NCBI RefSeq assembly: GCF_017743995.1
Contig: NZ_JAGHRB010000015.1
Coordinates: 1-64,000 of the forward strand
From: Ruegeria sp. R13_0
GTDB lineage: Bacteria > Pseudomonadota > Alphaproteobacteria > Rhodobacterales > Rhodobacteraceae
DNA length: 64,000 nucleotides
Reading direction: 5' to 3'
Shown: positions 42,517 through 52,054 of the stretch, one piece after another
Layout: every line of letters starts with the position of its first letter
Position numbering within the stretch: the stretch's first letter is position 1
The notes under the pieces: generated by a model
Told to the model about the DNA's origin: nothing
Databases searched by the model: none
The model's input: only the letters and a program-made list of their open reading frames with translations
Position numbers and translations under genes: made by a program

Positions 42517-43041
42517 ATGACAACTGCGACTCTTGAACGCCCTGCAACCGATGTGATGAGCTTCGAAGACATCCAGGCCTTTCTCTTCGCGGAGGCCCGC
42601 GCTCTGGACGATCGCGACTGGGACACCTGGCTGACATTCTACCACAAGGACTGTCCGTTCTGGATGCCCGCATGGGATGACTTCGACACGCTGACGGAGG
42701 ATCCGCAGAACGAGATGTCCTTGATGTACTACCCCAACAAGCAGGGCATCGAGGACCGCGTATTCCGGATCAAGACCGACCGGTCGTCGGCGACCTCGCT
42801 GCCGGAGCCGCGCACGAACCACTATCTGTCGGGTATCGAAGTGCTGAGCCGCGAAGGTAGCGAAATCAAGCTGCGCTTCAACTGGCAAACGCTGAGCTAC
42901 CGCTACGCCGAGACCGATACCCACTGGGGCACGTCGTTCTACTCGATCGACACCAGCGGGCCGAAGCCGCTGATCACCGATAAGAAGGTCGTCCTGAAGA
43001 ACGATCACATCCACCACGTGATCGACGTCTATCACACCTGA
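42517..43041 (+). CDS. benB: Benzoate 1,2-dioxygenase small subunit BenB
   Basis: A 174-residue beta subunit, of the usual length for BenB/XylY. It has the SnoaL/NTF2-like fold pattern: EDIQAFLFAEARALDDRDWDTWL at residues 14-36, FYHKDCPFWMPAWDDFDTLTEDP, the MSLMYYPNKQGIEDRVFRIKTDRSSAT block and HYLSGIEVL. It has no catalytic site and stabilises the hexamer with BenA. GGAGGAAAG precedes the ATG, and the gap to benA is 12 bases. A hairpin lies between benB and benC. Confidence 0.93.
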   Translation: MTTATLERPATDVMSFEDIQAFLFAEARALDDRDWDTWLTFYHKDCPFWMPAWDDFDTLTEDPQNEMSLMYYPNKQGIEDRVFRIKTDRSSATSLPEPRTNHYLSGIEVLSREGSEIKLRFNWQTLSYRYAETDTHWGTSFYSIDTSGPKPLITDKKVVLKNDHIHHVIDVYHT

Positions 43042-43070
43042 TCCCCGTTACTCCGGGAGCCTGAAGACCT

Positions 43071-43096
43071 CCGCGCATCTACGTCTGGGTGCGCGG
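43071..43096 (+). promoter_or_regulatory. Intercistronic hairpin between benB and benC
   Basis: A perfect 7-bp stem (CCGCGCA with TGCGCGG) and a 12-nt loop lie just before the benC ribosome-binding site. There is no T-tract, so it more likely affects mRNA stability or translation of the reductase than termination. Confidence 0.4.
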
Positions 43097-43114
43097 ATAA
43101 GGGAGGAGCATGCC

Positions 43115-44137
43115 ATGACGACCTACAACGTTGCCCTGAATTTCGAAGATGGCGTCACACGCGTCATCCAGTGCGATGACGACGAGAAGGTAACCGATGC
43201 GGCCTTCCGTCAGAAGATCAACTTGCCGATGGACTGCCGCGATGGCGTCTGCGGCACCTGCAAGTGCTTTGTCGAGAAGGGCGAGTACGAGCTGGAATTC
43301 TACATGGACGAGTCGATGAGCGACGAGGAGGCCGAAGAAGGCTACGCGCTCACCTGCCAGATGACCCCAGAAAGCGACTGCGTTGTGCGGGTTCCGGCCT
43401 CATCCGCCATCTGCAAGACCGCGCCCGAGGCAGTGGAAGCCGAAGTGCAGGGCGTTGACAAACTTTCCGAGACATCCTTCGGTCTGCGGGTGAATCTGGC
43501 CAAGCCAATCAACTTCCTGCCGGGCCAGTATGTGAACCTGACAGTCCCCGGTACGGACAAACACCGGTCCTATTCCTTTTCGTCCGCACCGGGTGCGCAG
43601 GAAGCAACATTCCTGATCCGCAACCTGCCCGGCGGTGTCATGAGCACCTATCTTGGCGAGCAGGCGAAGCCCGGCGACGCTCTGACTGCAACCGGTCCGA
43701 TGGGTGCCTTTTACCTGCGGCCAATCGAGCGCACGCAGGTTTGGCTCGCCGGTGGCACCGGTCTGGCGCCGTTCCTCTCCATGCTGGAACAAGTGGCTGA
43801 GCAGGGAGCAGAGCACCCGATCACGCTCTACTATGCCGTGACGCGCGCCGCTGACCTCGTGGAACTGGATCGCGTTAGCGCGCTTGCTGAAAAGATCGGC
43901 AACGTCACCGTGATCACCATTCTGGCCGCCGAAGAAGACGCGCATGAGCGCAAGGGGTTCGTGACCGATCACCTCAGCGGCGATGACCTGTCGGGCGGCG
44001 ATTGCGACGTCTACCTGTGCGGCCCGCCGCCTATGGTCGATGCCGTGCGCGCGCATTTCGGGAAACTGGGCGTCGAGCCCACGAATTTCTACTACGAGAA
44101 ATTCAACCCCACCGAAGAGAAGGCCGAAGCGGCATGA
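43115..44137 (+). CDS. benC: Benzoate 1,2-dioxygenase reductase BenC
   Basis: A 340-residue NADH-dependent electron-transfer protein for BenAB. The N-terminal plant-type [2Fe-2S] ferredoxin has ligands C41, C46, C49 (in MDCRDGVCGTCKCF) and C81. The FAD-binding part has RSYSFSSAP near 151 and GGVMSTYL near 172, and the NAD-binding part GGTGLAPFLSML near 212 and YLCGPPPMVDAV near 300. The order of domains (ferredoxin first) is that of BenC/XylZ. It overlaps benD by ATGA, so the diol dehydrogenase is co-translated. Confidence 0.93.
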   Translation: MTTYNVALNFEDGVTRVIQCDDDEKVTDAAFRQKINLPMDCRDGVCGTCKCFVEKGEYELEFYMDESMSDEEAEEGYALTCQMTPESDCVVRVPASSAICKTAPEAVEAEVQGVDKLSETSFGLRVNLAKPINFLPGQYVNLTVPGTDKHRSYSFSSAPGAQEATFLIRNLPGGVMSTYLGEQAKPGDALTATGPMGAFYLRPIERTQVWLAGGTGLAPFLSMLEQVAEQGAEHPITLYYAVTRAADLVELDRVSALAEKIGNVTVITILAAEEDAHERKGFVTDHLSGDDLSGGDCDVYLCGPPPMVDAVRAHFGKLGVEPTNFYYEKFNPTEEKAEAA

Positions 44138-44913
44138 CAGGCCGTTTCGACAACAAGGTGATGGTCGTCACCGGCGCGGCACAAGGTATCGGCCGCCGCG
44201 TCGCCGAACGAGCGGCAAGCGAAGGCGCACGGGTTCTGATCGTGGACCGCTCGCCCGCACGCAAAGACGTCGTCGCGGCGATCCGCGAAGCGGGGGGCGA
44301 GGTCGAGGCGATCTCGGTTAACCTCGAGACGTGGAGTGGCTGCGACAAGGCCATCGGCAAGGCCGTGGATCTCTGGGGCCGCATCGACATCCTGATCAAC
44401 AACGTCGGTGGCACGATCTGGGCCAAACCGTTTGAGCATTACGAGCCCAAGCAGATCGACGCAGAAGTGCGCCGTTCGCTGTTCCCGACACTCTACTGCT
44501 GCCGCGCCGCCATTGAACGGATGCTACCGCAAGGTAAGGGCACCATCGTCAATGTGTCTTCCATTGCGACCCGCGGACTGAACCGCGTGCCCTACGCAGC
44601 AGCGAAGGGCGGCGTGAACGCGCTCACGGCTAGCCTGTCTTGGGAAGTTGCCGAACGCGGGATCCGCGTCGTTGCAACCGCACCGGGCGGAACCGAAGCC
44701 CCGCCGCGGGTCGTACCGCGCAACCCCAATGCCGAAGAAGAACAACGCGAAGACTGGTACCAGACCATCGTCGACCAGACGATCCAGTCCTCGTTCATGA
44801 AAAGATATGGAACGCTCGACGAGCAGGCAGGTCCCATCCTGTTTCTGGCGTCGGACGAAGCCTCATACATCACCGGTGTCACAGTCCCGGTGGGTGGGGG
44901 CGACTTAGGCTAG
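44134..44913 (+). CDS. benD: Benzoate cis-diol dehydrogenase BenD
   Basis: A 259-residue short-chain dehydrogenase that oxidises and decarboxylates the benzoate diol to catechol with NAD. The cofactor motif is TGAAQGIG (13-20), NNVGG lies near 90, and the catalytic Ser (in NVSSIA near 142), Tyr154 and Lys158 (in YAAAKGG) are all present. The SDR pattern NRVPYAAAKGGVNALTASLSWE and GGTEAPPRVVPRN is like BenD/XylL. The ATG at 44134 overlaps benC. A GGAGGAG ribosome-binding site for the next gene (the binding protein) lies 40 bases downstream, so the ABC importer genes are likely in the same operon. Confidence 0.92.
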   Translation: MTGRFDNKVMVVTGAAQGIGRRVAERAASEGARVLIVDRSPARKDVVAAIREAGGEVEAISVNLETWSGCDKAIGKAVDLWGRIDILINNVGGTIWAKPFEHYEPKQIDAEVRRSLFPTLYCCRAAIERMLPQGKGTIVNVSSIATRGLNRVPYAAAKGGVNALTASLSWEVAERGIRVVATAPGGTEAPPRVVPRNPNAEEEQREDWYQTIVDQTIQSSFMKRYGTLDEQAGPILFLASDEASYITGVTVPVGGGDLG

Positions 44914-44954
44914 GCCCTGAGGAGGGGTCGTTAACCAACTGGAGGAGATACAAA

Positions 44955-46130
44955 ATGAAACGCGCAATCCTGGCGGCCCTTGGGTTCGCCACCAGCTTCG
45001 CTGTGCCTGCTGTGGCAGAAGAAGAGATCAAGGTGGGCCTTCTGCTCCCGTTCTCGGGTGTATATGCGTCGCTCGGAAATGAAATTGAGACCGGGTTCAA
45101 CCTCGGTCTGCAACAGTTCGGTTCCGAGACTGGTGCAACCTTTGAGATCGCCCGTGAAGACACCGAGGTGAAGCCGCCTGTCGCACTTGGCAAAGCCAAG
45201 AAACTGATCCTACAGGACCAGGTCGATGTCATGGTCGGGATCGTCAGTTCCGGTGTTCTGGGTGCGGTGCGTGACATGGTGCATGGCGCAGGTGTGCCAC
45301 TGATCGTTGCTAATGCCGGCAATGATGCAGCGACTGGCGGGTCTTGTTCACCCTACATCACGCGGATGTCGTTTTCCAACGGCCAGATCAACCGTCCGAT
45401 GGGCACCTGGATGGCCGAGCAGGGTGTGAAGAAGGTGTTCACGCTTGCGCCTGACTATGCTGCCGGTCGCCAGATGATCGACGCCTTCACCGAGACCTTC
45501 ACCGCCGCAGGCGGCGAGATCGTCGGGCAGGAATTCACGCCGTTCCAAAAGACGCAGGACTTCGGTCCCTATCTCGCCCAGGCCAAGGCCAGCGGTGCGG
45601 ATGCGGTCTACGTTTTCTATGCAGGCGGCGAGGCGATTTCCTTCGTCAAGCAATATGACAGCTTTGGCCTGAAAGCTGACCTTCCCCTTTATGGCTCGGG
45701 CTTCCTGACCTCGCCGCTTTATGTGAACGCACAGGGCGAGGCTGCCGAAGGCGTCATCACAGCGCTTCACTACGCGCCGACCATCAACAGCGAGGCGAAC
45801 GCCGCTTTCGTGGCCGCGTTCACCGAGGAAACCGGCCGCGCGCCGTCGGAATTCGCCGTCCAAGGTTACGATGCGGCTCGCGCGCTGATTGAGGCAACAA
45901 AAACCGGCGCAAATGACCGTGCATCTTTGGCGACTGCCCTGCGCCAGGTCAGCTTTGAGGGGCCGCGCGGTCAGCTCTCCATCGACCCCGCAACCAACAA
46001 CATCATCCAGCCCGTCTATGTCTACGAAACCGTCGCTGGTGAAGGTGGGCTGACGCAGAAGGTCCTAGCTCAGCTTCCCGCGGAAGCCGACGCGACCAAT
46101 GGCTGCGAGATGGCACCCGACTCCAACTGA
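44955..46130 (+). CDS. ABC transporter substrate-binding protein (LivK-like), likely aromatic acid uptake
   Basis: A 391-residue periplasmic binding protein of the branched-chain amino acid/amide family. A signal peptide with a typical AVA cleavage site covers residues 1-22. The mature part begins EEEIKVGLLLPFSGVYASLG, with GLQQFG, then KLILQDQVDVMVGIVSSG and the C-terminal QPVYVYETV as in the family. Family members bind amino acids, amides or aromatic acids; the position next to benD suggests benzoate or a relative, but the sequence alone does not fix the ligand. A strong hairpin separates it from the permease genes. Confidence 0.85.
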   Translation: MKRAILAALGFATSFAVPAVAEEEIKVGLLLPFSGVYASLGNEIETGFNLGLQQFGSETGATFEIAREDTEVKPPVALGKAKKLILQDQVDVMVGIVSSGVLGAVRDMVHGAGVPLIVANAGNDAATGGSCSPYITRMSFSNGQINRPMGTWMAEQGVKKVFTLAPDYAAGRQMIDAFTETFTAAGGEIVGQEFTPFQKTQDFGPYLAQAKASGADAVYVFYAGGEAISFVKQYDSFGLKADLPLYGSGFLTSPLYVNAQGEAAEGVITALHYAPTINSEANAAFVAAFTEETGRAPSEFAVQGYDAARALIEATKTGANDRASLATALRQVSFEGPRGQLSIDPATNNIIQPVYVYETVAGEGGLTQKVLAQLPAEADATNGCEMAPDSN

Positions 46131-46136
46131 CCAATC

Positions 46137-46166
46137 TGTCCCGGCCGCTCGCCTGCGGCCGGGACA
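46137..46166 (+). promoter_or_regulatory. Hairpin between binding protein and permease genes
   Basis: A perfect 12-bp stem (TGTCCCGGCCGC/GCGGCCGGGACA) with a 6-nt loop, with no long T-tract. Such hairpins after binding-protein genes commonly stabilise the upstream mRNA so that the periplasmic protein is made in excess over the permeases. Confidence 0.6.
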
Positions 46167-46190
46167 TAACGTCCGAGGAGGACTTAGCTC

Positions 46191-47060
46191 ATGGCACATG
46201 ATCTTGGATTCTGGACCCTTCAGGCGCTCAACGCCCTGCAATTGTCCATGCTTCTGTTTCTTCTTTCCATCGGCCTGACGGTCATCTTCGGGCTGATGCA
46301 CTTCGTGAACCTCGCGCATGGCTCGCTTTATGCTCTTGGCGCGTATTTCGCTGCCTCGCTGGCTGCCGTGGGCGGCTACTGGATGGGGTTCTTTCTGGCG
46401 CCCGTGGCGGTCGCCGGGGTGGGGATCCTCCTCTATTCCGGCCTCATAAAGCGCATGCGGAAATCGGGGCCCATGGCACAGGTTCTCGTCACCTTCGGGC
46501 TGATCTTTGTCCTGCTCGATCTGACTCGCATCTTCTGGGGAGATCTGGCTCTCGCCATCGACGTACCCACGCTGCTTGGCGGTCGTCTGACCTTCCTTGG
46601 TGTCGAGTATCCGACCTACCGGTTGTTCATCATCGTTCTGGGTCTCGCCATCTTCGGCGCACTGGCCTTCGTGCTCAGCCGCACCCAGATCGGCGCAATG
46701 ATCCGTGCCGGTGTCGATAACGATGCCATGGCGGCCTGTCTGGGCATCAATGTGGAACGGCTGTTCTTCATCGTCTTCTGTCTGGGCTGTGCCCTTGCGG
46801 GCCTGGCCGGGGCCGTCGCGGCACCGCTTCTCAGTGTGACGCCCGACATGGGTCTGCAGATCCTGATCCCGACTCTGATCGTGATCGTGATCGGTGGTCT
46901 CGGCTCCCTCAAGGGCGCCATCGCCGGATCACTGATCTATGGCTTTGTGCAGACTTTCGGTGCGGTTCTGGCCCCGCAACTGGCCTCTGTTCTCATCTAC
47001 GCGCTTTTGGCTGCGGTCCTTGTGATCAAGCCAGAGGGCCTCTTTCCAGCGAAAGGATAA
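46191..47060 (+). CDS. Branched-chain-type ABC permease LivH-like
   Basis: A 289-residue integral membrane permease with about eight hydrophobic segments (for example residues 10-35, 45-75, 85-110, 125-150 and 185-210). It carries the LivH signature LFLLSIGLTVIFGLMHFVNLAHGSLY at 20-45, GVDNDAMAACLGINVERLF near 172 and VIVIGGLGSLKGAIAGSL near 240. It pairs with the LivM-like permease to form the channel. The gap to livM is 4 bases. GGAGGACT lies before its ATG, after the hairpin. Confidence 0.9.
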   Translation: MAHDLGFWTLQALNALQLSMLLFLLSIGLTVIFGLMHFVNLAHGSLYALGAYFAASLAAVGGYWMGFFLAPVAVAGVGILLYSGLIKRMRKSGPMAQVLVTFGLIFVLLDLTRIFWGDLALAIDVPTLLGGRLTFLGVEYPTYRLFIIVLGLAIFGALAFVLSRTQIGAMIRAGVDNDAMAACLGINVERLFFIVFCLGCALAGLAGAVAAPLLSVTPDMGLQILIPTLIVIVIGGLGSLKGAIAGSLIYGFVQTFGAVLAPQLASVLIYALLAAVLVIKPEGLFPAKG

Positions 47061-47064
47061 GACG

Positions 47065-48069
47065 ATGTTTCGCCACAACACTCTTCGTTACACCGCTCTG
47101 GTCCTGCTCGCAGCCGGTGCCCTCTTTCAGGCTTTCACGGCTGAATATTTCGGTCTGGAGATCCTGACAGAGATCCTGATCCTTGCCATGCTGGTTCTGG
47201 CGCTCGACATCGTTGCGGGCTTCGGTGGCATGGTCTCGCTCTGCCATGGCGCTCTGATGGGGGTCGGGGCCTATGCCTACGCAGTCCTGTCGACCAAGGC
47301 GGGGATCGCACTGCCCGTTGCCATGGCGGGCAGTATCGCGCTGACCGGCGCGGCTGCCTGGGTCATCGGCGCCATCGGGTCGCGCAGCCATGGTATCTAT
47401 TTCATCATGGCGACACTCGCTTTCGGGCAATTGGCCTATTCCTACGTATTCGAGGCGCCGCTCTTTGGCGGCGACGATGGGTTGGGCGGCATATCCCGGC
47501 TGGACTTGAGCTTGATTGGCGTCGATCTGAACAACAGTCGCAGCTTTGCTCTCTTCTGTCTGGCCACTCTCGGGGCGGTCTACGGTGCTTCTGTACTGAT
47601 CCTCCGATCCGGTCTTGGCCGCTCGCTCACCGGTGTCATGCACAATGAGCAGCGGATGCGCGCGCTTGGCCTGACGGTCTGGCGTGTAAAGGCCGATGTG
47701 TTCGGACTGTCCGGCATGATCGCAGGCCTCGCCGGTGCGCTAGCCGCACAACACATCATGTACATCTCCCCGGGTCTGCTCAGCTGGACGGTCTCGGGCG
47801 AAGCACTGGTTGTGGTGATCCTTGGTGGTCTTGGAACGCTTGTCGGACCGGTGATCGGAGCAGCCGCCTTTGTTGTCCTGAAACATGAACTGAGCTCGGT
47901 CACGACCTATTGGCACCTCGTTGTCGGTGTCATCCTGATCGCCGTCGTGATGAGCCGCGCCAATGGCATCTTCGGCTGGATCGAGGCCCGCTGGGGCGGC
48001 GTATTCGACCGCCGTCTCGCCGATGCGACCCGCAAACAGGAGCCTGAGGAGGTGTTGACCGATGCTTGA
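47065..48069 (+). CDS. Branched-chain-type ABC permease LivM-like
   Basis: A 334-residue integral membrane permease. LivM-type motifs are FGGMVSLCHGALMGVGAYAYAVL at about residues 53-75, GIYFIMATLAFGQLAY near 111, and VTVWRVKADVFGLSG-like and LGGLGTLVGPVIGA elements near 205 and 253. About nine hydrophobic segments are visible. The C-terminal 30 residues are charged and cytoplasmic. Its stop overlaps the LivG-like gene by 8 bases. Confidence 0.9.
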   Translation: MFRHNTLRYTALVLLAAGALFQAFTAEYFGLEILTEILILAMLVLALDIVAGFGGMVSLCHGALMGVGAYAYAVLSTKAGIALPVAMAGSIALTGAAAWVIGAIGSRSHGIYFIMATLAFGQLAYSYVFEAPLFGGDDGLGGISRLDLSLIGVDLNNSRSFALFCLATLGAVYGASVLILRSGLGRSLTGVMHNEQRMRALGLTVWRVKADVFGLSGMIAGLAGALAAQHIMYISPGLLSWTVSGEALVVVILGGLGTLVGPVIGAAAFVVLKHELSSVTTYWHLVVGVILIAVVMSRANGIFGWIEARWGGVFDRRLADATRKQEPEEVLTDA

Positions 48070-48797
48070 GACACGTAATCTGGACAAAAGTTTTGGCGCC
48101 GTTCACGTCACGCGCGATGTGTCGCTAAAGCTGGAACGTGGCGAGCGCCGGGTGATCTTGGGGCCGAACGGGGCGGGCAAGACGACGCTCTTCAACCAGC
48201 TTGTCGGCGAGCTGACCCCAGACAGCGGATCGGTGCATCTCGCCGGTGAAGATGTCACAGCACTTCCCGTTGCCAAACGCGCCCGTCGTGGGCTTTCGCG
48301 GAGCTACCAGAAGAACACGTTGTTCGATGGTCTGACGGTCGAGGAAAACCTTGGGCTTGCGGCGGCAGTCCACACCGGCAATGCGACGCAGCTTTGGTCG
48401 GACAGCCTGGCAAAACCCGAAGTCCGTGAGATCGTGGAGGAGGTGGCAAGCCAGGTGAACCTGATGCCTTTCATCCACGCGAAAGTGTCCGAGATCAGCT
48501 ATGGCGTGCGTCGCCAGCTTGAAGTCGGTGTGGCGCTGGCCACGCGGCCGCTGGTTCTGCTGATGGACGAACCGACCAGCGGCGTCGGGCCGGAAATGTC
48601 GAAAGGCTTTCACGACCTGCTGGCGGGCCTGCCCCGCGACCTGACCATGCTGATCATCGAGCATGACATGGACCTTGCGTTTGACGTGGCCAACACGATC
48701 ACGGTGCTGAACTACGGCGAAGTGGTCTTTGATGGTCTGCCCGAAGAGGCACGCGGGTCGAGCCTGCTCAAGGAAATCTATCTGGGGAGCTGGGAAG

Positions 48798-48805
<8 letters not shown>
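48062..48805 (+). CDS. ABC transporter ATP-binding protein LivG-like
   Basis: A 247-residue ATPase with Walker A GPNGAGKTT at residues 37-45, the LivG-typical LSRSYQKNTLFDGLTVEENL near 78-97, the signature-type SYGVRRQLEVGVAL near 146 (the first signature residues read ISYG rather than LSGG, as in many LivG proteins), Walker B LVLLMDEPTSGVG near 164 and the switch His in LIIEHDMD. It powers import through the LivH/M channel. It overlaps livM and the next gene by 8 bases each, so the three are translated together. Confidence 0.9.
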
Positions 48806-49496
<691 letters not shown>

Positions 49497-49529
49497 AATC
49501 TGCGTGCAGGGCCAACGCGCTTTGCACCT

Positions 49530-50432
49530 TCACCCCTTTTTGACAGGGCTCTTTCGCGCGACTTTCTGCGCGATGTTAACGAAATTCTTGACGTGAACGC
49601 CCTGTTCATCGAGGCGGTAATTGACCGAGAGTTCAGTTCGCGCGATCTCGGGTTCGATATTGAGAAACTTCATACCCTTGCGCGGCGCATTGGCGACGGA
49701 TTCTGGGACAATGCACACGCCTTCACCGACCGCAACAAGACTGAGGGCGGTTTGCAGATCCATACACCAGATGCGCAGGGGCGCCTCGAATCCCGCATCC
49801 TCAACCGCCTTGAGAACCATGTCGGCATAGCTGGGCCTGGGGCGTTCGGGATAGAGGATCAAATGGTGGGTCATCAGCCGTTCGAGCTTGGCCACTGTCC
49901 GAGTTCCCGTATCGACGATGTCAGGTAAGGCGAGGATCAGCTTTTCTTCAACCAAATGCTTTGACAGGAACTCGGGATCCTTCAGGGTTGGGCGCGCAAA
50001 TACAACGTCCAGTTCCCGTGACACCAGGGACCGGTGCAGTTCGGCGTTGTTCATCGGGATCAGACTTAGGTTCACGTCCGGGTAATTCGCCCGATACGAT
50101 CTGATGATGTTTGGCAGAATTCCGTATGTGGCAGAGCCGACGAACCCAATCCTGAGTCGTCCTTCCGCCCCTTGTCCCAGCCGACGCACTTCCAGTTGCG
50201 TGTCTTCAAGCTCTGCGAGGATTGTCTTGCCGCGCTTCAGCAACCGCTCACCTGCTTGTGTCAGGGTGATCGTGCTCCGGCCCCTGTTGAACAGGATTGC
50301 GCCGAGGTCTTCCTCGAGCTGCTTGATCTGACGGCTGAGCGGGGGTTGCGCCATATCGAGGCGTTCTGCGGCGCGCCCGAAATGCAGCTCCTCTGCCACT
50401 GCAATGAAATAGGTCAGCTGTTTGAAATTCAT
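49530..50432 (-). CDS. LysR-type transcriptional regulator of the cat/ben genes
   Basis: A 300-residue LysR regulator. The N-terminal winged helix-turn-helix (residues 1-60, MNFKQLTYFIAVAEELHFG and AAERLDMAQPPLSRQIKQLE) has the LHFGRAAERL pattern of the CatR/CatM/BenM/CatR-like subgroup. The ligand-binding domain (90-300) has RIGFVGSATYGILPNIIRSYR. By family it would respond to cis,cis-muconate or benzoate and control catA and the ben genes; this is inferred from position. It is transcribed in the same direction as catA, separated from it by a strong terminator, so it probably has its own promoter in 50433-50478. Confidence 0.87.
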   Translation of the reverse strand: MNFKQLTYFIAVAEELHFGRAAERLDMAQPPLSRQIKQLEEDLGAILFNRGRSTITLTQAGERLLKRGKTILAELEDTQLEVRRLGQGAEGRLRIGFVGSATYGILPNIIRSYRANYPDVNLSLIPMNNAELHRSLVSRELDVVFARPTLKDPEFLSKHLVEEKLILALPDIVDTGTRTVAKLERLMTHHLILYPERPRPSYADMVLKAVEDAGFEAPLRIWCMDLQTALSLVAVGEGVCIVPESVANAPRKGMKFLNIEPEIARTELSVNYRLDEQGVHVKNFVNIAQKVARKSPVKKG

Positions 50433-50478
50433 TTTCGCCGTCCTCCCAAGAACTTACGATATTCTATACCTCTAAACG

Positions 50479-50509
50479 AAAAAAAAAAGGCCCCCGTCTT
50501 GCGGGGGCC
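50479..50509 (-). terminator. Rho-independent terminator of catA
   Basis: On the minus strand GGCCCCCG/CGGGGGCC (8-bp stem, CAAGA loop) is followed by ten T residues. It lies 23 bases after the catA stop and separates catA from the LysR gene. Confidence 0.92.
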
Positions 50510-50532
50510 AGTCTTCAGGGAGGTATCGGGGA

Positions 50533-51408
50533 TTACTCGGCGGCGGTCGCCTTTCCGTTGGCGGCCGTCTTGAGGACGAAATCGAACTCGAAGTGCAGGT
50601 CGGTGCCCAGGTCGGCGGCAGCCGGTTTGAACTTGCCGATCAGGCTTTCCTTGACCGCAAAGACGCTGTCCTCTTCGAGCCATGCGCTGTCGGCGTCGTA
50701 GATTTGGCTGATCAGCGGACGGTAGCCATCCTTCGAGATGATGAAGTGCATGTGGCCCGGGCGGTTCGGGTGGTGGCCCATGAAGCGCAGCAGCTCACCG
50801 GCGGTTTCATCGTCCGGGATCGGGTAGGGGACGGGGCGCACGGCGACAAAAGCGTAATGGCCGTTTTCATCGGTCTCGAACCGTCCGCGCAGGTTGTATT
50901 CGGGCTGGTCGGGGTCGAGATTTTCGTAGACGCCGTTCGGCGCGTCTTCCCAGACGTCGAGCGTCACACCGGCGATGCCGTTGCCGTTTTCATCCTTGAT
51001 GTAGCCCTCGAAGTACGCGGTTTCTTCGTTGTCAAAGTGCTTCTGGATTGTCGAACCGCCCTTGGGCAGAACCGGCGGGTTCTCGCGGTAGAACGGGCCC
51101 AGAACGGTGGATTCGCTTTCGTTGCCTTCGACGGGATTGGTCATCATGTCGACCAGAACCTCGACGCCAAGGATGTCGCCCAGAAGGATGAACTCCTGCC
51201 GGTTGTCATTGCAGAGCTTACCAGCGCGGGCGAGGTAGTCGCAGACGAACAGGAATTCGTTATGCTGCAGTTTCACGTCCTTGATGAATGCGTGCAGGTG
51301 TTTGACCAGGCCAGTCGCGAGTTCGCGCTGGCGGTCGGTGATGTCTCCATGCTTACCGAGGCTCGCGATCACGACGTCGGTGATGTTGTGTTGGTTGACG
51401 ATGCCCAT
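50533..51408 (-). CDS. catA: Catechol 1,2-dioxygenase CatA
   Basis: A 291-residue intradiol dioxygenase that splits catechol to cis,cis-muconate. The N-terminal helical dimerisation domain (1-100) is present. The iron ligands are Y161 (NGVYENLDPDQPEYNLRGRF), Y195 (RPVPYPIP), H219 and H221 (RPGHMHF), in the standard order. ESTVLGPFYREN at about 100-111 is the usual entry to the catalytic domain. Hydroxyquinol 1,2-dioxygenases look similar, but the benABCD/catB context favours catechol. ATG 51408 is preceded by GAGGAGGAAC. It is divergent from the SCP2-like gene, sharing a 265-base regulatory gap. Confidence 0.9.
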   Translation of the reverse strand: MGIVNQHNITDVVIASLGKHGDITDRQRELATGLVKHLHAFIKDVKLQHNEFLFVCDYLARAGKLCNDNRQEFILLGDILGVEVLVDMMTNPVEGNESESTVLGPFYRENPPVLPKGGSTIQKHFDNEETAYFEGYIKDENGNGIAGVTLDVWEDAPNGVYENLDPDQPEYNLRGRFETDENGHYAFVAVRPVPYPIPDDETAGELLRFMGHHPNRPGHMHFIISKDGYRPLISQIYDADSAWLEEDSVFAVKESLIGKFKPAAADLGTDLHFEFDFVLKTAANGKATAAE

Positions 51409-51517
51409 GGGTAGTTCCTCCTCCTGGCAATCTGTAGATCCGGTTACGAGTTGCTTGACTGCCTCTCGTCGCAATACAGACTTTGCCGAGTCCGCAGATT
51501 TCCCCAATGCCCACAAC

Positions 51518-51612
51518 GGTATTGCTTGATACCGACGGTAACCCGAGTCCTGTGAACCGGTGTTTTTCCAAAGACCTCAAGGTAGAGTATTGACCCATAC
51601 CCTTGCCGGTAT
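51518..51612. promoter_or_regulatory. Dyad-symmetric operator candidates in the catA divergent promoter
   Basis: Three linked dyads of the same half-site occur here: GGTAT-N6-ATACC (51518-51533), GTAT-N6-ATAC (51587-51600) and ATACC-N6-GGTAT (51597-51612). Muconate-responsive LysR proteins bind ATAC/GTAT-type dyads, so these are good candidates for LysR binding between catA and the lower-pathway genes. Confidence 0.55.
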
Positions 51613-51673
51613 GGCCGACGGGTTCGCGATCGTGGCAGCTTTTGCTCAACTTATTAACGCATGGGAGGCCAAG

Positions 51674-52054
51674 GTGATCGACACCTTCACGCACATACAA
51701 ACACGCCTTGAGGTAACGCCGCATTTGCTGCGCCTCGGCCGGCTGTTTTCCGAAACCGTGCTCATCGAGGTGGGCGGTGACGAATTTTACCTGACTTTCG
51801 ACAAGGGGCACATCGTATCGGTCGTAGAGGGCCCAAGCCGCAAGACGCCTTGGCGCTTTGCATTGCGGACCGACTCCGAGGCTCTTACCAAATTCTGGCA
51901 AGCGCGCCCCGAACCCGGCTTCCATGACATCTTTGGACTGGTGAAGATCGGTCGCGGTCGGGTCGATGGCGACATTCTGAACCTCGTCAAAAACCTGCGC
52001 TTCTTCAAGGAAGTGCTGACTCTCGCCCGTGCAAAAGAGGAGTTGGTAGCATGA
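51674..52054 (+). CDS. SCP2-like small protein
   Basis: A 126-residue protein resembling SCP2 sterol-carrier-like domains: VLIEVGGDEFYLTFDKGHIVSVVEGPSR in the first half and ALRTDSEALTKFWQARPEPGFHDIFGLVKIGRGRVDGDILNLVKNLRFFKEVL in pattern in the second. Such proteins bind hydrophobic ligands. No catalytic motif is evident. GTG 51674 is chosen because GGGAGG is 5 bases upstream; an in-frame ATG at 51611 lies inside the operator dyad. The alpha/beta hydrolase overlaps its end by ATGA. Its place as the first gene of the lower-pathway operon, where catC would be expected, suggests a pathway role. Confidence 0.6.
   Translation: MIDTFTHIQTRLEVTPHLLRLGRLFSETVLIEVGGDEFYLTFDKGHIVSVVEGPSRKTPWRFALRTDSEALTKFWQARPEPGFHDIFGLVKIGRGRVDGDILNLVKNLRFFKEVLTLARAKEELVA

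Noticed and set aside
41110-43035. 641-codon open frame on the minus strand
   Set aside because: It is antisense to benA and benB, whose iron ligands and family motifs are clear; the long open frame results from high GC and biased third positions.
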